Positions 18,585 to 27,102 of a stretch of DNA of 53,368 nucleotides are shown in pieces. A program made the translations under genes and the position numbers. Positions within the stretch are counted from its first letter, which is position 1, and every line of letters begins with the position of its first letter. The stretch spans positions 1 to 53,368 of the forward strand of contig CAIPDP010000183.1 in the NCBI GenBank assembly GCA_903863845.1, written 5' to 3'. The notes under the pieces are model-generated. The model ran no database searches. It was not told the DNA's origin and was given only the letters and a program-made list of their open reading frames with translations. Origin of the DNA: an uncultured Mucilaginibacter sp. (GTDB lineage Bacteria > Bacteroidota > Bacteroidia > Sphingobacteriales > Sphingobacteriaceae).

Positions 18585-19964
18585 ATGAAACTAAAGCTCT
18601 CAGCACTCGCAATCCTCTTATCGGCAGCAACAATAGCAATGGCACAGGACTCCTTAACCATCAGAAAGATCTATGATGAGGCCCTTGTAAACGGTAAAAG
18701 TTATGAAAACCTGCGTTATCTGTGTAAAAACATAGGAGCCAGACTAAGCGGATCACCCAATGCACAAAAGGCAGTTGAATGGAGCAAAAAGCTGATGGAA
18801 AGCTATGGTTTTGACCATGTATTTCTGCAGGAAGTTATGGTGCCTCACTGGGTTCGGGGTTCCAAAGAAGAAGCCTATATTATTGACGGCAAAAATAAGA
18901 TACCGGTGCCAGTTGCTGCTTTAGGTATGTCAGTTGCTACCCCTAAGGATGGCTTAACAGCTGATATCATTGAAGTACATAGTCTGAAACAATTGGATAC
19001 ACTGGGTGAAGCAGGCATTAAAGGTAAGATCGTATTCTTTAACCGACCATTTGATGCCCGTTATATTGAAACATTGCGCGCCTATGGCACTGCTGGTGAT
19101 CAGCGTAATATGGGGCCGGCCGCTGCTGCCAAATATGGCGCTGTAGGTGTCATTGTACGCTCATTAACAGAAAGCCTGGATAATTACCCGCATACCGGTG
19201 CCACCAGATATGATCCAACTGGCAACAACATACCGGCAGCTGCAATTTCTACTATAGCTGCTAATGAACTGAGCAATCTCCTGAAACAAAAAAGCGGCTC
19301 AATAAAATTTTCCTTTAAACAAAGTTCTTATCATTTACCGGATACCCTTTCTTATAATGTGGTAGGCGAATTAATAGGTACAGAAAACCCAAACAAATTT
19401 ATCACCGTTGGCGGACACCTTGATTCATGGGACCTGGCAGAAGGGGCACATGATGATGGTACCGGTGTAATGGGTGCGCTGGAAGCAGTTCGCTTATTAA
19501 AGGTGCTGGGGTATAAACCTAAAAATACGATCCGCGTAGTATTTTTCATTAATGAAGAGAATGGCGATAAAGGCGGTTTAAAATATGCTGAACTTGCCGC
19601 CGCAAACAAAGAACAACATATTGCTGCTATTGAAACCGACCTTGGTGGTTTTACGCCACGAGGTTTCGGATTTACAGGACTCTCTTCTGAGCAGTTGCAA
19701 AACCTGACGCCCTGGAAAAAACTGTTTGAACCTTATGGCTCAGATCACCTGGTTGCTGGTGGTGGCGGAAGCGACATCGGTCCGCTTAAAGAAAAGTCTC
19801 CAGGGATCATCCTGATCGGTTTATCGCCTGACTCACAACGTTATTTTGATGTGCATCATAGCGCAAACGACGTTTTTGAAAACGTCAACAAACGCGAACT
19901 GGAATTAGGAGCAGCCTCTATGTCAGCATTAATTTACCTCATTGACCAGCATGGCTTTAACTAA
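18585..19964 (+). CDS. M28 family metallopeptidase with PA domain
   Basis: 459-aa exported zinc peptidase; signal peptide ends TIAMAQ. A protease-associated insert lies around residues 110-270 (GKIVFFNRPFD, AAAAKYGAVGVIVRS). Metal ligands follow: GGHLDSWD (His), GAHDDGTG (Asp), INEENGDKG (catalytic Glu pair), IETDLGGF (Asp) and DVHHSANDVF (His). It resembles carboxypeptidase Q-like enzymes and is one of two M28 peptidases in the window, the other being at the left end. Probably periplasmic or secreted peptide scavenging. Confidence 0.92.
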   Translation: MKLKLSALAILLSAATIAMAQDSLTIRKIYDEALVNGKSYENLRYLCKNIGARLSGSPNAQKAVEWSKKLMESYGFDHVFLQEVMVPHWVRGSKEEAYIIDGKNKIPVPVAALGMSVATPKDGLTADIIEVHSLKQLDTLGEAGIKGKIVFFNRPFDARYIETLRAYGTAGDQRNMGPAAAAKYGAVGVIVRSLTESLDNYPHTGATRYDPTGNNIPAAAISTIAANELSNLLKQKSGSIKFSFKQSSYHLPDTLSYNVVGELIGTENPNKFITVGGHLDSWDLAEGAHDDGTGVMGALEAVRLLKVLGYKPKNTIRVVFFINEENGDKGGLKYAELAAANKEQHIAAIETDLGGFTPRGFGFTGLSSEQLQNLTPWKKLFEPYGSDHLVAGGGGSDIGPLKEKSPGIILIGLSPDSQRYFDVHHSANDVFENVNKRELELGAASMSALIYLIDQHGFN

Positions 19965-20014
19965 AAAACTGGTCACAATTCGCGGAATTTTAAGATCATT
20001 TGTATGTAAAGAAA

Positions 20015-20083
20015 ATGGGCCGTCCGGTTTTATCCTGTACAAATTGTAAATTGCCTGCGCATCAATACTTAGCCACCAAGTGA
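20015..20083 (+). CDS. Possible 22-codon upstream ORF overlapping MFS start
   Basis: ATG at 20015 opens a 22-codon frame with a CxxC pair (SCTNCK). Its TGA overlaps the GTG start of the MFS gene as GTGA, the arrangement seen in translational coupling. It is too short to be judged by codon use and could be chance; no family is recognised. Confidence 0.25.
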   Translation: MGRPVLSCTNCKLPAHQYLATK

Positions 20084-21378
20084 CCGACGAAGGAAACAGT
20101 CGACCGAAAAAAGACTCATTTGCTGCCCTGCGATACAAAGATTTTCGCTCTTATCTGGGTATGCGTTTCTTTTTTACGTTCGCCTACCAAATGCAAACTG
20201 CCGTATTGGGTTATTATATCTACGCACTTACCCATAGCAAAATGTCTTTGGCCTATATCGGCCTTAGCGAAGCCGTACCAGCAGTTGGACTGGCATTGTA
20301 CGGCGGTTATATAGCCGACAAATACGAAAAACGTAAAATGCTGATACTGGTATTTACCGGTGTCATCTTTTCCTCGCTTGTGATGTTCATTACTACATTA
20401 AAATCAGCTTCTCCGTACATACCCGCTACATGGATCGTGCCGATCTTATACGGCATGATATTTTGCAACGGTATATCAAGGGCATTTTATGGCCCCGCAA
20501 CTTTCACCGTATACGCGCATAGCATTCCCCGCGAAGTTTACCCAAATGCAAGTACCTGGAGCAGCACCAGCTGGCAGTTGGCCTCTATACTTGGTCCGTT
20601 TACAGGTGGATTCATTTATGCACTGGCGGGGGGCATAACATCAAATTTTATTGTGATCCTGACGTTTTTAGCAGTAACCTTTGTGCTGGTTTATCGCCTC
20701 AGAAAATATCCACCCGTATTTGTACCAAAAGAAAGTATCGCCAAAAGCCTTAAAGCAGGTATCAATTTTGTATTTGGTAACAGTATACTGGTAAGCGCAT
20801 TAAGCCTCGATCTTTTTTCGGTATTCTTCGGAGGCGTAGTAGCGTTATTGCCGGTATTCGCACAGGATATATTACATGTAGGCGCCCAGGGATTTGGTTT
20901 GATGAAAATGGCTTCCTCGCTGGGGGCCGCTTTGACCATGGTGGTCATGGTGCGCTTCTCGCCCTTAAACAAACCCTGGCGTAACCTGCTGATAGCCGTT
21001 ACCGGATTTGGCTTGTGCATCATCGGTTTCGGACTATCGCGTAGTTTTATTTTGACCCTTGTATTTCTTTTCGGCCAGGGCGCATTTGACAGTGTGAGTG
21101 TCATTATTCGCGGTACGCTCGTACAATTGCTGACGCCCGATCATATGAGGGGTCGCGTTTCAGCAGTTAACTCGATGTTTATCGGTTCTTCGAATGAGAT
21201 AGGTGATTTTGAATCTGGTCTTGCTGCCCAGTTATTGGGCACGATACCCGCAGTATTATTTGGTGGCAGTATAACGATGCTGGTGGTAATATTTACCTAT
21301 TTCAAGACCCGTAAGTTTCTGCCATTGGCATTATCAGATTTTCATAAGATCGATCCCGACAAGGGCGAAACCATCTAA
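20080..21378 (+). CDS. MFS transporter (MFS_3/EntS-like), GTG start
   Basis: 432-aa major facilitator with about twelve membrane segments. The loop between helices 2 and 3, GGYIADKYEKRKML, is the family's GxxxDxxxRR-type motif, and ATWIVPILYGMIFCNGISRAFYGPA and LTPDHMRGRVSAVN are typical of the EntS/MFS_3 drug or siderophore exporter group. A GTG at 20080 is the likely start since no in-frame ATG precedes the conserved ALRYKDFRSY. Its stop overlaps the stop of the convergent small gene by a few bases. Substrate unknown. Confidence 0.88.
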   Translation: MTDEGNSRPKKDSFAALRYKDFRSYLGMRFFFTFAYQMQTAVLGYYIYALTHSKMSLAYIGLSEAVPAVGLALYGGYIADKYEKRKMLILVFTGVIFSSLVMFITTLKSASPYIPATWIVPILYGMIFCNGISRAFYGPATFTVYAHSIPREVYPNASTWSSTSWQLASILGPFTGGFIYALAGGITSNFIVILTFLAVTFVLVYRLRKYPPVFVPKESIAKSLKAGINFVFGNSILVSALSLDLFSVFFGGVVALLPVFAQDILHVGAQGFGLMKMASSLGAALTMVVMVRFSPLNKPWRNLLIAVTGFGLCIIGFGLSRSFILTLVFLFGQGAFDSVSVIIRGTLVQLLTPDHMRGRVSAVNSMFIGSSNEIGDFESGLAAQLLGTIPAVLFGGSITMLVVIFTYFKTRKFLPLALSDFHKIDPDKGETI

Positions 21379-21584
21379 AGGGTTTTTACATTGCGCCAAA
21401 AAAGATAAAATACTGCCCCAATTATTGGCAAAAATAATATTATAGCTATCCAGATCATTTTACCGATACCGGCAACACTTGTATTTCTGAGCACGTTGAT
21501 GATCGCATATAAACATAAAAGTCCCCAGATGATCAGAAAGATCAAACCCAGTGTGCCGCCAAATACAGAGGTTATCAGATACAT
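21375..21584 (-). CDS. Small PLDc_N-type membrane protein
   Basis: 69-aa protein with two hydrophobic helices (GLIFLIIWGLLCLYAIINVL and IWIAIILFLPIIGAVFYLF) and the sequence ending YLFWRNVKTL. This is the pattern of the phospholipase D nuclease N-terminal (PLDc_N) family, which in Bacteroidota often stands alone without any nuclease. It overlaps the end of the convergent MFS gene and lies 16 nt upstream of nothing but the ABC gene's 3' end. Function unknown. Confidence 0.75.
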   Translation of the reverse strand: MYLITSVFGGTLGLIFLIIWGLLCLYAIINVLRNTSVAGIGKMIWIAIILFLPIIGAVFYLFWRNVKTL

Positions 21585-21600
21585 ATTTTAATTATTTATT

Positions 21601-23364
21601 TCAGACCATATCAACGGTATCTTTCTCACCTATCTGCTGACGCCACATGGCATAATATAGCCCCTTTTGTGAAATGAGATCGGCATGCCTTCCCGATTCC
21701 ACGATCTTCCCCTTTTCAAGCACGTATATGGTATCAGCATGCATGATGGTAGATAATCGGTGTGCGATCAGGATGGTGATATGATCTTTTAATACCGATA
21801 CATCCCGAATTGTTTCAGTTATTTCTTCTTCTGTGATAGAATCCAGAGACGAGGTTGCTTCATCAAACACCAACAAGTCAGGCTTGCGCAACAAAGCACG
21901 GGCAATAGACAGGCGCTGCTTTTCACCGCCAGAAACTTTAACACCACCTTCGCCGATCACGGTATCAAGGCCATTTGAGGCACGTGCCAATAGCGTTTGA
22001 CAAGCAGCCCGCTGTAAAGCCTGCATACACTCTTCATCTGTTGCTCCCGGACGTACGAATAACAGGTTTTCACGAATAGAGCCCGAGAACAATTGTGTGT
22101 CCTGGGTAACAAAGCCAACCCGTTCGCGAAGTTCATCCAGATCGATCCTTTTGCCTGGTATCTCATTGTACAGTATATCGCCTTCGAGCGGTTGGTAAAG
22201 ACCGACCAATAATTTAACCAGTGTTGTTTTGCCCGAACCCGATGGCCCCACAAAAGCAATTGTTTCGCCCGTACTAACCGCGAAGCTGATATTATTTAAA
22301 GCATTTCGATTAGCCGTTAAATGTTTAAAGCTTACATCACTAAACCTTAGCTTTTCAACCGATTCAAGCAATATCGGATTTTCAGGTTTAGACTCTACCG
22401 GGGTACTTAATATCCCCTTGAAATTTGCCAGCGAAACCTCAGCTTCGCGCCATGATTGTATCACCGTACCCAATTCCTGTAATGGGTTAAACAAGAAAAA
22501 TGAATAAAACAAAAACATAAAGTAACTACCCGTCGACAATTGCCCTTTGAAGATCAACATCAGTAATAGTACCATCATTATACTGCGTACCAGGTTTACC
22601 GTAGTGCCCTGTATGAAACTCATACTGCGTACATATTTGACTTTAGTCAACTCCAGGTCGAGAATTTTATAGGTTGTTTTGTTCAAATGTTGGATTTCCT
22701 GTTTTACCAGGCCCAGGCTCTTTACCAATTCGATGTTACGAAGCGATTCAGTTGTTGCGCCCGCCAATGCCGTGGTTTGGGAAACTATCTTCTTTTGAAT
22801 AGTTTTAATACGTTTACTTAAAGCCATACTGACAAACATGATCACCGGTATTGCCCCAAGGTATACCAGTGCAACTTTATAGCTAACCACAACTGCCAGT
22901 ACCATCACAAAGATCATCCCTACCAGGCTAACAAAAAGCACCCCGATGAAGGAGGTGATGAATTTTTCACAATCGATCCTAACCTTTTGCAATATGCCCA
23001 GCGTTTCGCCGCTGCGTTGATCTTCAAATAACTGAAATGGCAATTGCAAGGAATGCTTTAACCCATCGGCATACATTTTCGCGCCAACTTTTTGGGTAAT
23101 AATATTGGTAAAATAGTCCTGAAAGTTTTTTGCAATGCGCGATACCATTGCCGCTCCAACAGCCAAACCTATCCATTTTAATACGCCGTGCACTTTATCG
23201 TCGTAGCTTAATATTTTGCGATCGACAGGAACCATATAATGGTCTACCACGTTCCGGGTGATCAATGGATCGCAAAGTGAAAACCCAATATTGAATGCAG
23301 CAAGTAAAAGCGCCAGGGCAACTATCCACTTATGCTCCTTAAGATAGGATAAAAGTACTTTCAT
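21601..23364 (-). CDS. ABC exporter (fused permease and ATPase)
   Basis: 587-aa half-transporter. Six hydrophobic segments occupy the first 320 residues; the ATPase has Walker A GPSGSGKTTL, signature VSGGEKQR, Walker B LLVFDEATSSLD and H-loop IAHRLST. It belongs to the large multidrug/lipid exporter family; nothing nearby fixes the substrate. ATG at 23364 is chosen over an in-frame TTG at 23424, because the latter lies inside or before the frr terminator hairpin. Confidence 0.9.
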   Translation of the reverse strand: MKVLLSYLKEHKWIVALALLLAAFNIGFSLCDPLITRNVVDHYMVPVDRKILSYDDKVHGVLKWIGLAVGAAMVSRIAKNFQDYFTNIITQKVGAKMYADGLKHSLQLPFQLFEDQRSGETLGILQKVRIDCEKFITSFIGVLFVSLVGMIFVMVLAVVVSYKVALVYLGAIPVIMFVSMALSKRIKTIQKKIVSQTTALAGATTESLRNIELVKSLGLVKQEIQHLNKTTYKILDLELTKVKYVRSMSFIQGTTVNLVRSIMMVLLLMLIFKGQLSTGSYFMFLFYSFFLFNPLQELGTVIQSWREAEVSLANFKGILSTPVESKPENPILLESVEKLRFSDVSFKHLTANRNALNNISFAVSTGETIAFVGPSGSGKTTLVKLLVGLYQPLEGDILYNEIPGKRIDLDELRERVGFVTQDTQLFSGSIRENLLFVRPGATDEECMQALQRAACQTLLARASNGLDTVIGEGGVKVSGGEKQRLSIARALLRKPDLLVFDEATSSLDSITEEEITETIRDVSVLKDHITILIAHRLSTIMHADTIYVLEKGKIVESGRHADLISQKGLYYAMWRQQIGEKDTVDMV

Positions 23365-23375
23365 GATTATTGTAA

Positions 23376-23413
23376 AAATAAAAAAAGGGAACAGCTTCTC
23401 AGCGTATTCCCTT
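23376..23413 (-). terminator. Terminator of pyrH-frr unit
   Basis: Minus-strand arms AAGGGAA (23413-23407) and TTCCCTT (23391-23385) form a 7-bp stem around a 15-nt loop, followed by TTTTTTATTTTT. It ends 12 nt before the ATG of the downstream ABC exporter. Confidence 0.7.
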
Positions 23414-23435
23414 GATTTTGACAATATTTTGTCAC

Positions 23436-23999
23436 TTAGACAGTCATGATATCTTTTTCTTTAGCTTCTGATAAATGGTCTACCCTGATGATATAGGCGT
23501 CGGTCAGCTTTTGTACTTCGGCTTCACCCACCTTCATTTCGTCTTCTGATACACCTTCTGCTTTTAGTTTTCTTATTTTTTCGTTAGCATCTTTGCGCAC
23601 GTTACGGATAGCAATTTTACCGGTTTCAGCTTCTGCCTTGGCCTTTTTGACGAGGTCGCGACGACGTTCTTCGGTCAATGGTGGTACGTTGATACGGATG
23701 ATCACGCCATCATTCTGCGGGTTTACGCCAAGATTCGCTTCCATTATCGCTTTTTCGATAGGGTTAAGCAACGATTTTTCCCATGGCTGAATAACAATGG
23801 TACGTGCATCTGGGGTATTCACACTGCCAACCTGGTTCAATGGCGTAGGCGAACCATAGTACTCAACTACAATATCATCCAGCATTGATGGATTGGCCTT
23901 GCCTGCACGTATCTTCTGTAATTCGCTTTCGCAATGATCTACCGCTTTTTCCATTTGGGCGCGGGCATCGCTAACTTGCTTTTTAATGAGTTCGCTCAT
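23436..23999 (-). CDS. frr: Ribosome recycling factor
   Basis: 187 aa, standard length. Splits post-termination ribosomes with EF-G. Hallmarks are GKANPSMLDDIVVEYYGSPTPLNQ, ARTIVIQPWEK, LNPIEKAIMEANLGVNPQNDG and IRINVPPLTEERRRDLVK. Second gene after pyrH with a 105-nt spacer that contains an inverted repeat. Confidence 0.98.
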   Translation of the reverse strand: MSELIKKQVSDARAQMEKAVDHCESELQKIRAGKANPSMLDDIVVEYYGSPTPLNQVGSVNTPDARTIVIQPWEKSLLNPIEKAIMEANLGVNPQNDGVIIRINVPPLTEERRRDLVKKAKAEAETGKIAIRNVRKDANEKIRKLKAEGVSEDEMKVGEAEVQKLTDAYIIRVDHLSEAKEKDIMTV

Positions 24000-24054
24000 T
24001 GTATTTAAAATTTGCTGGCAAAAATAGAAAATAAAACATTATCAAGGAGGGAAG

Positions 24055-24099
24055 AATAAAGAATCCGGGGTTTACAGCCCGGGCAAATATTCTTTTATT
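24055..24099. repeat. Imperfect inverted repeat in pyrH-frr spacer
   Basis: AATAAAGAAT (24055-24064) pairs with ATTCTTTTATT (24089-24099, one extra T), with an inner CCGGG/CCCGG pair. There is no good T-run on the minus strand, so an RNA-processing or stabilising hairpin is as likely as a terminator. Confidence 0.4.
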
Positions 24100-24104
24100 A
24101 TTTC

Positions 24105-24809
24105 TTACCTAACCAGGGTACCGATCTTCTCACCCAATGCTATCTTCATAAAATTGCCCGGCTTGTTCATATCAAACACAATAATGGGTAATTTATTCTC
24201 GTGGCATAATGTGAAAGCGGTCATGTCCATTACATTCAGACCCTTGTCATATACTTCCTGGAAAGAGATCTCGTCATAACGGGTTGCTGTAGGATCTTTT
24301 TCAGGATCGGCAGTATAGATACCGTCAACTCGGGTACCCTTAAGCACCACATCAGCCTTGATCTCAATAGCACGCAGTGAAGCCGCCGTATCGGTAGTAA
24401 AATAAGGATTACCTGTGCCAGCACCAAAAATTACGATCTTATTCAGTTCCAGGTGATGCATGGCCCGGCGCCTGATATAGGGTTCACATATCTGCTCCAT
24501 TTTGATGGCCGATTGCAAACGGGTTTCGACGCCAACGGTCTCCAACGCATTTTGCAATGCCATACAATTGATCACCGTGGCCAGCATGCCCATGTAATCG
24601 GCCTGGGCACGGTCCATGCCCGATTTTTCGGCACTTAACCCTCTGAAAATATTACCGCCACCAACAACAACCGCTATTTCGATACCTTTATCGTAAACAC
24701 TTTTGATATCATTGGCATATTGCAATACCTGGTTATTATCAATACCATATTGCCTGTCGCCCATGAGCGATTCGCCACTAAGTTTAAGGAGGATACGTTT
24801 ATATTTCAT
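24105..24809 (-). CDS. pyrH: UMP kinase
   Basis: 234-aa hexameric bacterial UMP kinase of the amino-acid kinase fold, making UDP. Hallmarks are [54 protein letters not shown] and [16 protein letters not shown]. First gene of a pyrH-frr unit with its own promoter box upstream. Confidence 0.98.
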   Translation of the reverse strand: MKYKRILLKLSGESLMGDRQYGIDNNQVLQYANDIKSVYDKGIEIAVVVGGGNIFRGLSAEKSGMDRAQADYMGMLATVINCMALQNALETVGVETRLQSAIKMEQICEPYIRRRAMHHLELNKIVIFGAGTGNPYFTTDTAASLRAIEIKADVVLKGTRVDGIYTADPEKDPTATRYDEISFQEVYDKGLNVMDMTAFTLCHENKLPIIVFDMNKPGNFMKIALGEKIGTLVR

Positions 24810-24823
24810 AAGGGTGAGTTTGT

Positions 24824-24831
24824 CAAAATTA
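24824..24831 (-). promoter_or_regulatory. Promoter -7 element of pyrH
   Basis: Minus-strand TAATTTTG matches TAnnTTTG, 14 nt before the pyrH ATG. A near-match TTTT lies 19 nt further upstream in place of TTTG. It supports pyrH being transcribed independently of nagA. Confidence 0.5.
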
Positions 24832-24865
24832 TCAATTTAAATTCAGTGTTAAAATAATATGTCGA

Positions 24866-25996
24866 TTAGTTTATACGCTCACCCGCAAGGAACGTGCCCC
24901 TAAGTACAAAATCGTCATCAAACACCGTAAGATCGGCATCATAGCCAGCAGCTATAACACCTTTATTGAGCTTAGCCAATTGCGCAGGATAAGTTGATGC
25001 CATTTTAACGGCTTCAACAAGACTAACTTTAAAGTGTTTTACACCGTTTTCAACACATTTCAGCATCGTTAAACACGAGCCAGACAAAGTGCCGTCAGGC
25101 AAAGTATACCTGTCGCCATTAAAGCGATGCTGGTAAGGCCCTTTAAAAGTTTCGGTAACAGCATCGGTAATAAAAAATAATTTATCGCCCAATTCACGCT
25201 TGGCCAACCTGGCCATCACAAAATCAACGTGTATACCATCAGGTACGATACTGGTATAAGGGCGCTCTTCAAAAATTGCCGGTATATAGCCCGGATCGCG
25301 GTGGTGCATTTGCGGCATCGCATTGTAGATATGCGTTACCGCCGGTATCGGTTTATTTAAAAATGCCTTCCCTTCGGTATAGGTAGCGTTACTGTGGCCC
25401 GATGAAACGATGATGCCCTGGTTATGCAGGTAGTCGATCACCTCCTGATCCTGAAGCTCAGGCGCTATCGTGATCATTTTAATGGCACCATCGCCCAGTT
25501 CTATCCATTGCTTTACCTGATCGAGCGAGGCTTTTTTAATGAACGCCGCGTTATGGGCACCACGGCGGATAGGATTCAAAAATGGTCCCTCCAGGTGAAT
25601 ACCAAGGTAATTACCGGTCCGCTTTTCGCGATAGCTTCGGCCAACCCGGATGGTTTGCTCGATCACTTCGTCAGAATTGGTTGAGATGGTTGGAAAAAAG
25701 CCGGTAGTTCCCTGTGCCAGCAGATCAGTTTCCATCTGCCTTAAAGTTTCTTCGTCAGTATCAATGCTTAACAAACGGCCACCACTGCCATAAATTTGCA
25801 GGTCGATGAAGCCGGGTGCCAGGTAGTTACCCTGAAGGTTTATTTTTTTCGCATCAGCTGGTATCGCTGCCTCGTCAACAATTGCTTTTATCCGATCGCC
25901 TTCCAGCAATACGGCAACACTACTTTTAATTATTCCTTCCGCTTCCTGATCGACAATAGTGGAAATCAACCGGAAATTATGCAGGGCAGTTATCAT
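24866..25996 (-). CDS. nagA: N-acetylglucosamine-6-phosphate deacetylase
   Basis: 376-aa amidohydrolase in amino-sugar recycling. The first strand reads PGFIDLQIYG, lacking the HxH of many amidohydrolases just as E. coli NagA does. The metal and substrate residues are present: Glu in IHLEGPFLNP, His in SSGHSNATY, His in VTHIYNAMPQMHHRDPG and the catalytic Asp in FITDAVTET. It sits alone between the tsf terminator and pyrH, inside what is usually a continuous translation-gene cluster. Confidence 0.95.
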   Translation of the reverse strand: MITALHNFRLISTIVDQEAEGIIKSSVAVLLEGDRIKAIVDEAAIPADAKKINLQGNYLAPGFIDLQIYGSGGRLLSIDTDEETLRQMETDLLAQGTTGFFPTISTNSDEVIEQTIRVGRSYREKRTGNYLGIHLEGPFLNPIRRGAHNAAFIKKASLDQVKQWIELGDGAIKMITIAPELQDQEVIDYLHNQGIIVSSGHSNATYTEGKAFLNKPIPAVTHIYNAMPQMHHRDPGYIPAIFEERPYTSIVPDGIHVDFVMARLAKRELGDKLFFITDAVTETFKGPYQHRFNGDRYTLPDGTLSGSCLTMLKCVENGVKHFKVSLVEAVKMASTYPAQLAKLNKGVIAAGYDADLTVFDDDFVLRGTFLAGERIN

Positions 25997-26034
25997 GATC
26001 GCATCAATTATACGGGCACGTTAATTCGTGACCT

Positions 26035-26066
26035 TAAATTTAGTCGTATCTGCAAAGAGACGCAAA
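26035..26066 (-). promoter_or_regulatory. Candidate nagA promoter
   Basis: On the minus strand TTTG (26066-26063), 20 nt of spacer and TAAATTTA (26042-26035) give a near-consensus promoter (last base A for G), about 38 nt before the nagA ATG. The -33 box falls inside a GAGACG palindrome. Confidence 0.35.
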
Positions 26067-26079
26067 GCAATTCGTCTCT
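26056..26079. repeat. GAGACG palindromic repeat
   Basis: AGAGACG (26056-26062) and CGTCTCT (26073-26079) form a perfect 7-bp inverted repeat around a 10-nt loop. It resembles the GTAGAGACGC...GCGTCTCTAC palindromes dispersed in Sphingobacteriaceae and cyanobacterial genomes (recalled, not searched). Confidence 0.6.
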
Positions 26080-26095
26080 ACGAAATTTTATTGCA

Positions 26096-26131
26096 AAAAA
26101 AATCCCCCTCGTTTTTTTGAGGGGGATTTTA
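26096..26131 (-). terminator. Strong bidirectional terminator after tsf
   Basis: Perfect 10-bp arms AATCCCCCTC (26101-26110) and GAGGGGGATT (26119-26128) with an 8-nt loop. The minus strand continues into a run of T residues. It ends four bases before the tsf stop codon side, closing the rplM-rpsI-rpsB-tsf transcript. Confidence 0.93.
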
Positions 26132-26134
26132 ATA

Positions 26135-26974
26135 TTAAGCTCCTAAAGCTACCCGTTTAAATGCGGTAACCGTGAGTCCCTTTTCAACGCTGGCCAGAAA
26201 CTGGGCAACATTTTTGGAGGAGTCTTTTACAAACTCCTGGTTCAACAAGGTTGAGTCTTTGTAGAATTTATTCAGCTTACCGGCGGCGATCTTTTCAACC
26301 ATTTCTTCCGGTTTACCTTCTGCACGGATCTGCTCTTTAGCAATTTCCAGCTCACGTTCGATGGTAGTTGAATCAACACCATCTTTATCTATAGCTACAG
26401 GGTTCATGGCTGCAATTTGCATCGCCACGTCTTTACCAGCTTCTTCAGCACCAGCTGCATCGGCGCTTAAAGCAACCAATACACCCAGGCGGTAGTTACC
26501 GTGGATATAAGCAATTACTTTCTCGCCGCTAACAACTTCGTATTTTGAAACGCCAATCTTCTCGCCGATCTTACCGGTTTTGTCAATCACAGCTTCGCCA
26601 ATTTTCTGACCATCAACGCTCAGTTCAGCTAATGCTTCCAGGTTAGCGGGGTTGTTTTCAACTGCAGCTTCAGCGATAGCGCCTGCGAATGCCACAAACT
26701 CAGCATTTTTTGCAACGAAATCGGTTTCGCAATTCAGTTCAATGATCACACCACGCTTGCCATCGGCAGAGGTACGTGCAATAACCACACCTTCGTTCGA
26801 CTCGCGATCCTGACGGCTGGCTGCAACTTTAGCGCCTTTTTTCCTTAAATAGTCAATTGCAGCTTCAAAATCGCCATTGGTTTCAGTCAAAGCTTTTTTG
26901 CAATCCATCATACCTGCACCTGTTTGCTGACGTAATTTGTTAACATCAGATGCTGTTATTTGTATTGTAGACAT
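26135..26974 (-). CDS. tsf: Elongation factor Ts
   Basis: 279-aa guanine-nucleotide exchange factor for EF-Tu. Hallmarks are VNKLRQQTGAGMMDCKKALTE near the N-terminus (UBA-like domain), AAIDYLRKKGAKVAA, IELNCETDFVAKN (TDFV motif contacting EF-Tu) and VAMQIAAMNP. Last gene of the ribosomal-protein operon; a 128-nt spacer with two palindromes separates it from rpsB. Confidence 0.98.
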   Translation of the reverse strand: MSTIQITASDVNKLRQQTGAGMMDCKKALTETNGDFEAAIDYLRKKGAKVAASRQDRESNEGVVIARTSADGKRGVIIELNCETDFVAKNAEFVAFAGAIAEAAVENNPANLEALAELSVDGQKIGEAVIDKTGKIGEKIGVSKYEVVSGEKVIAYIHGNYRLGVLVALSADAAGAEEAGKDVAMQIAAMNPVAIDKDGVDSTTIERELEIAKEQIRAEGKPEEMVEKIAAGKLNKFYKDSTLLNQEFVKDSSKNVAQFLASVEKGLTVTAFKRVALGA

Positions 26975-27005
26975 TCTTTTAAAGTTTAAAATGTTTTATA
27001 AGATG

Positions 27006-27023
27006 TCCCGATAGCCATCGGGA
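27006..27023. repeat. TCCCGAT-N4-ATCGGGA palindrome, copy 1
   Basis: Perfect 7-bp arms around AGCC. One of two identical-arm palindromes in the rpsB-tsf spacer. Confidence 0.8.
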
Positions 27024-27073
27024 TGCTTGCAAAAAACTTACTGACTAATAACCAGCGAGACCCCTTACAACCA

Positions 27074-27091
27074 TCCCGATCACTATCGGGA
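27074..27091. repeat. TCCCGAT-N4-ATCGGGA palindrome, copy 2
   Basis: Perfect 7-bp arms around CACT, 50 nt from copy 1 and 12 nt after the rpsB stop in transcription direction. No T-run follows, so not a standard terminator. Confidence 0.8.
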
Positions 27092-27102
27092 CAACAATTT
27101 AT

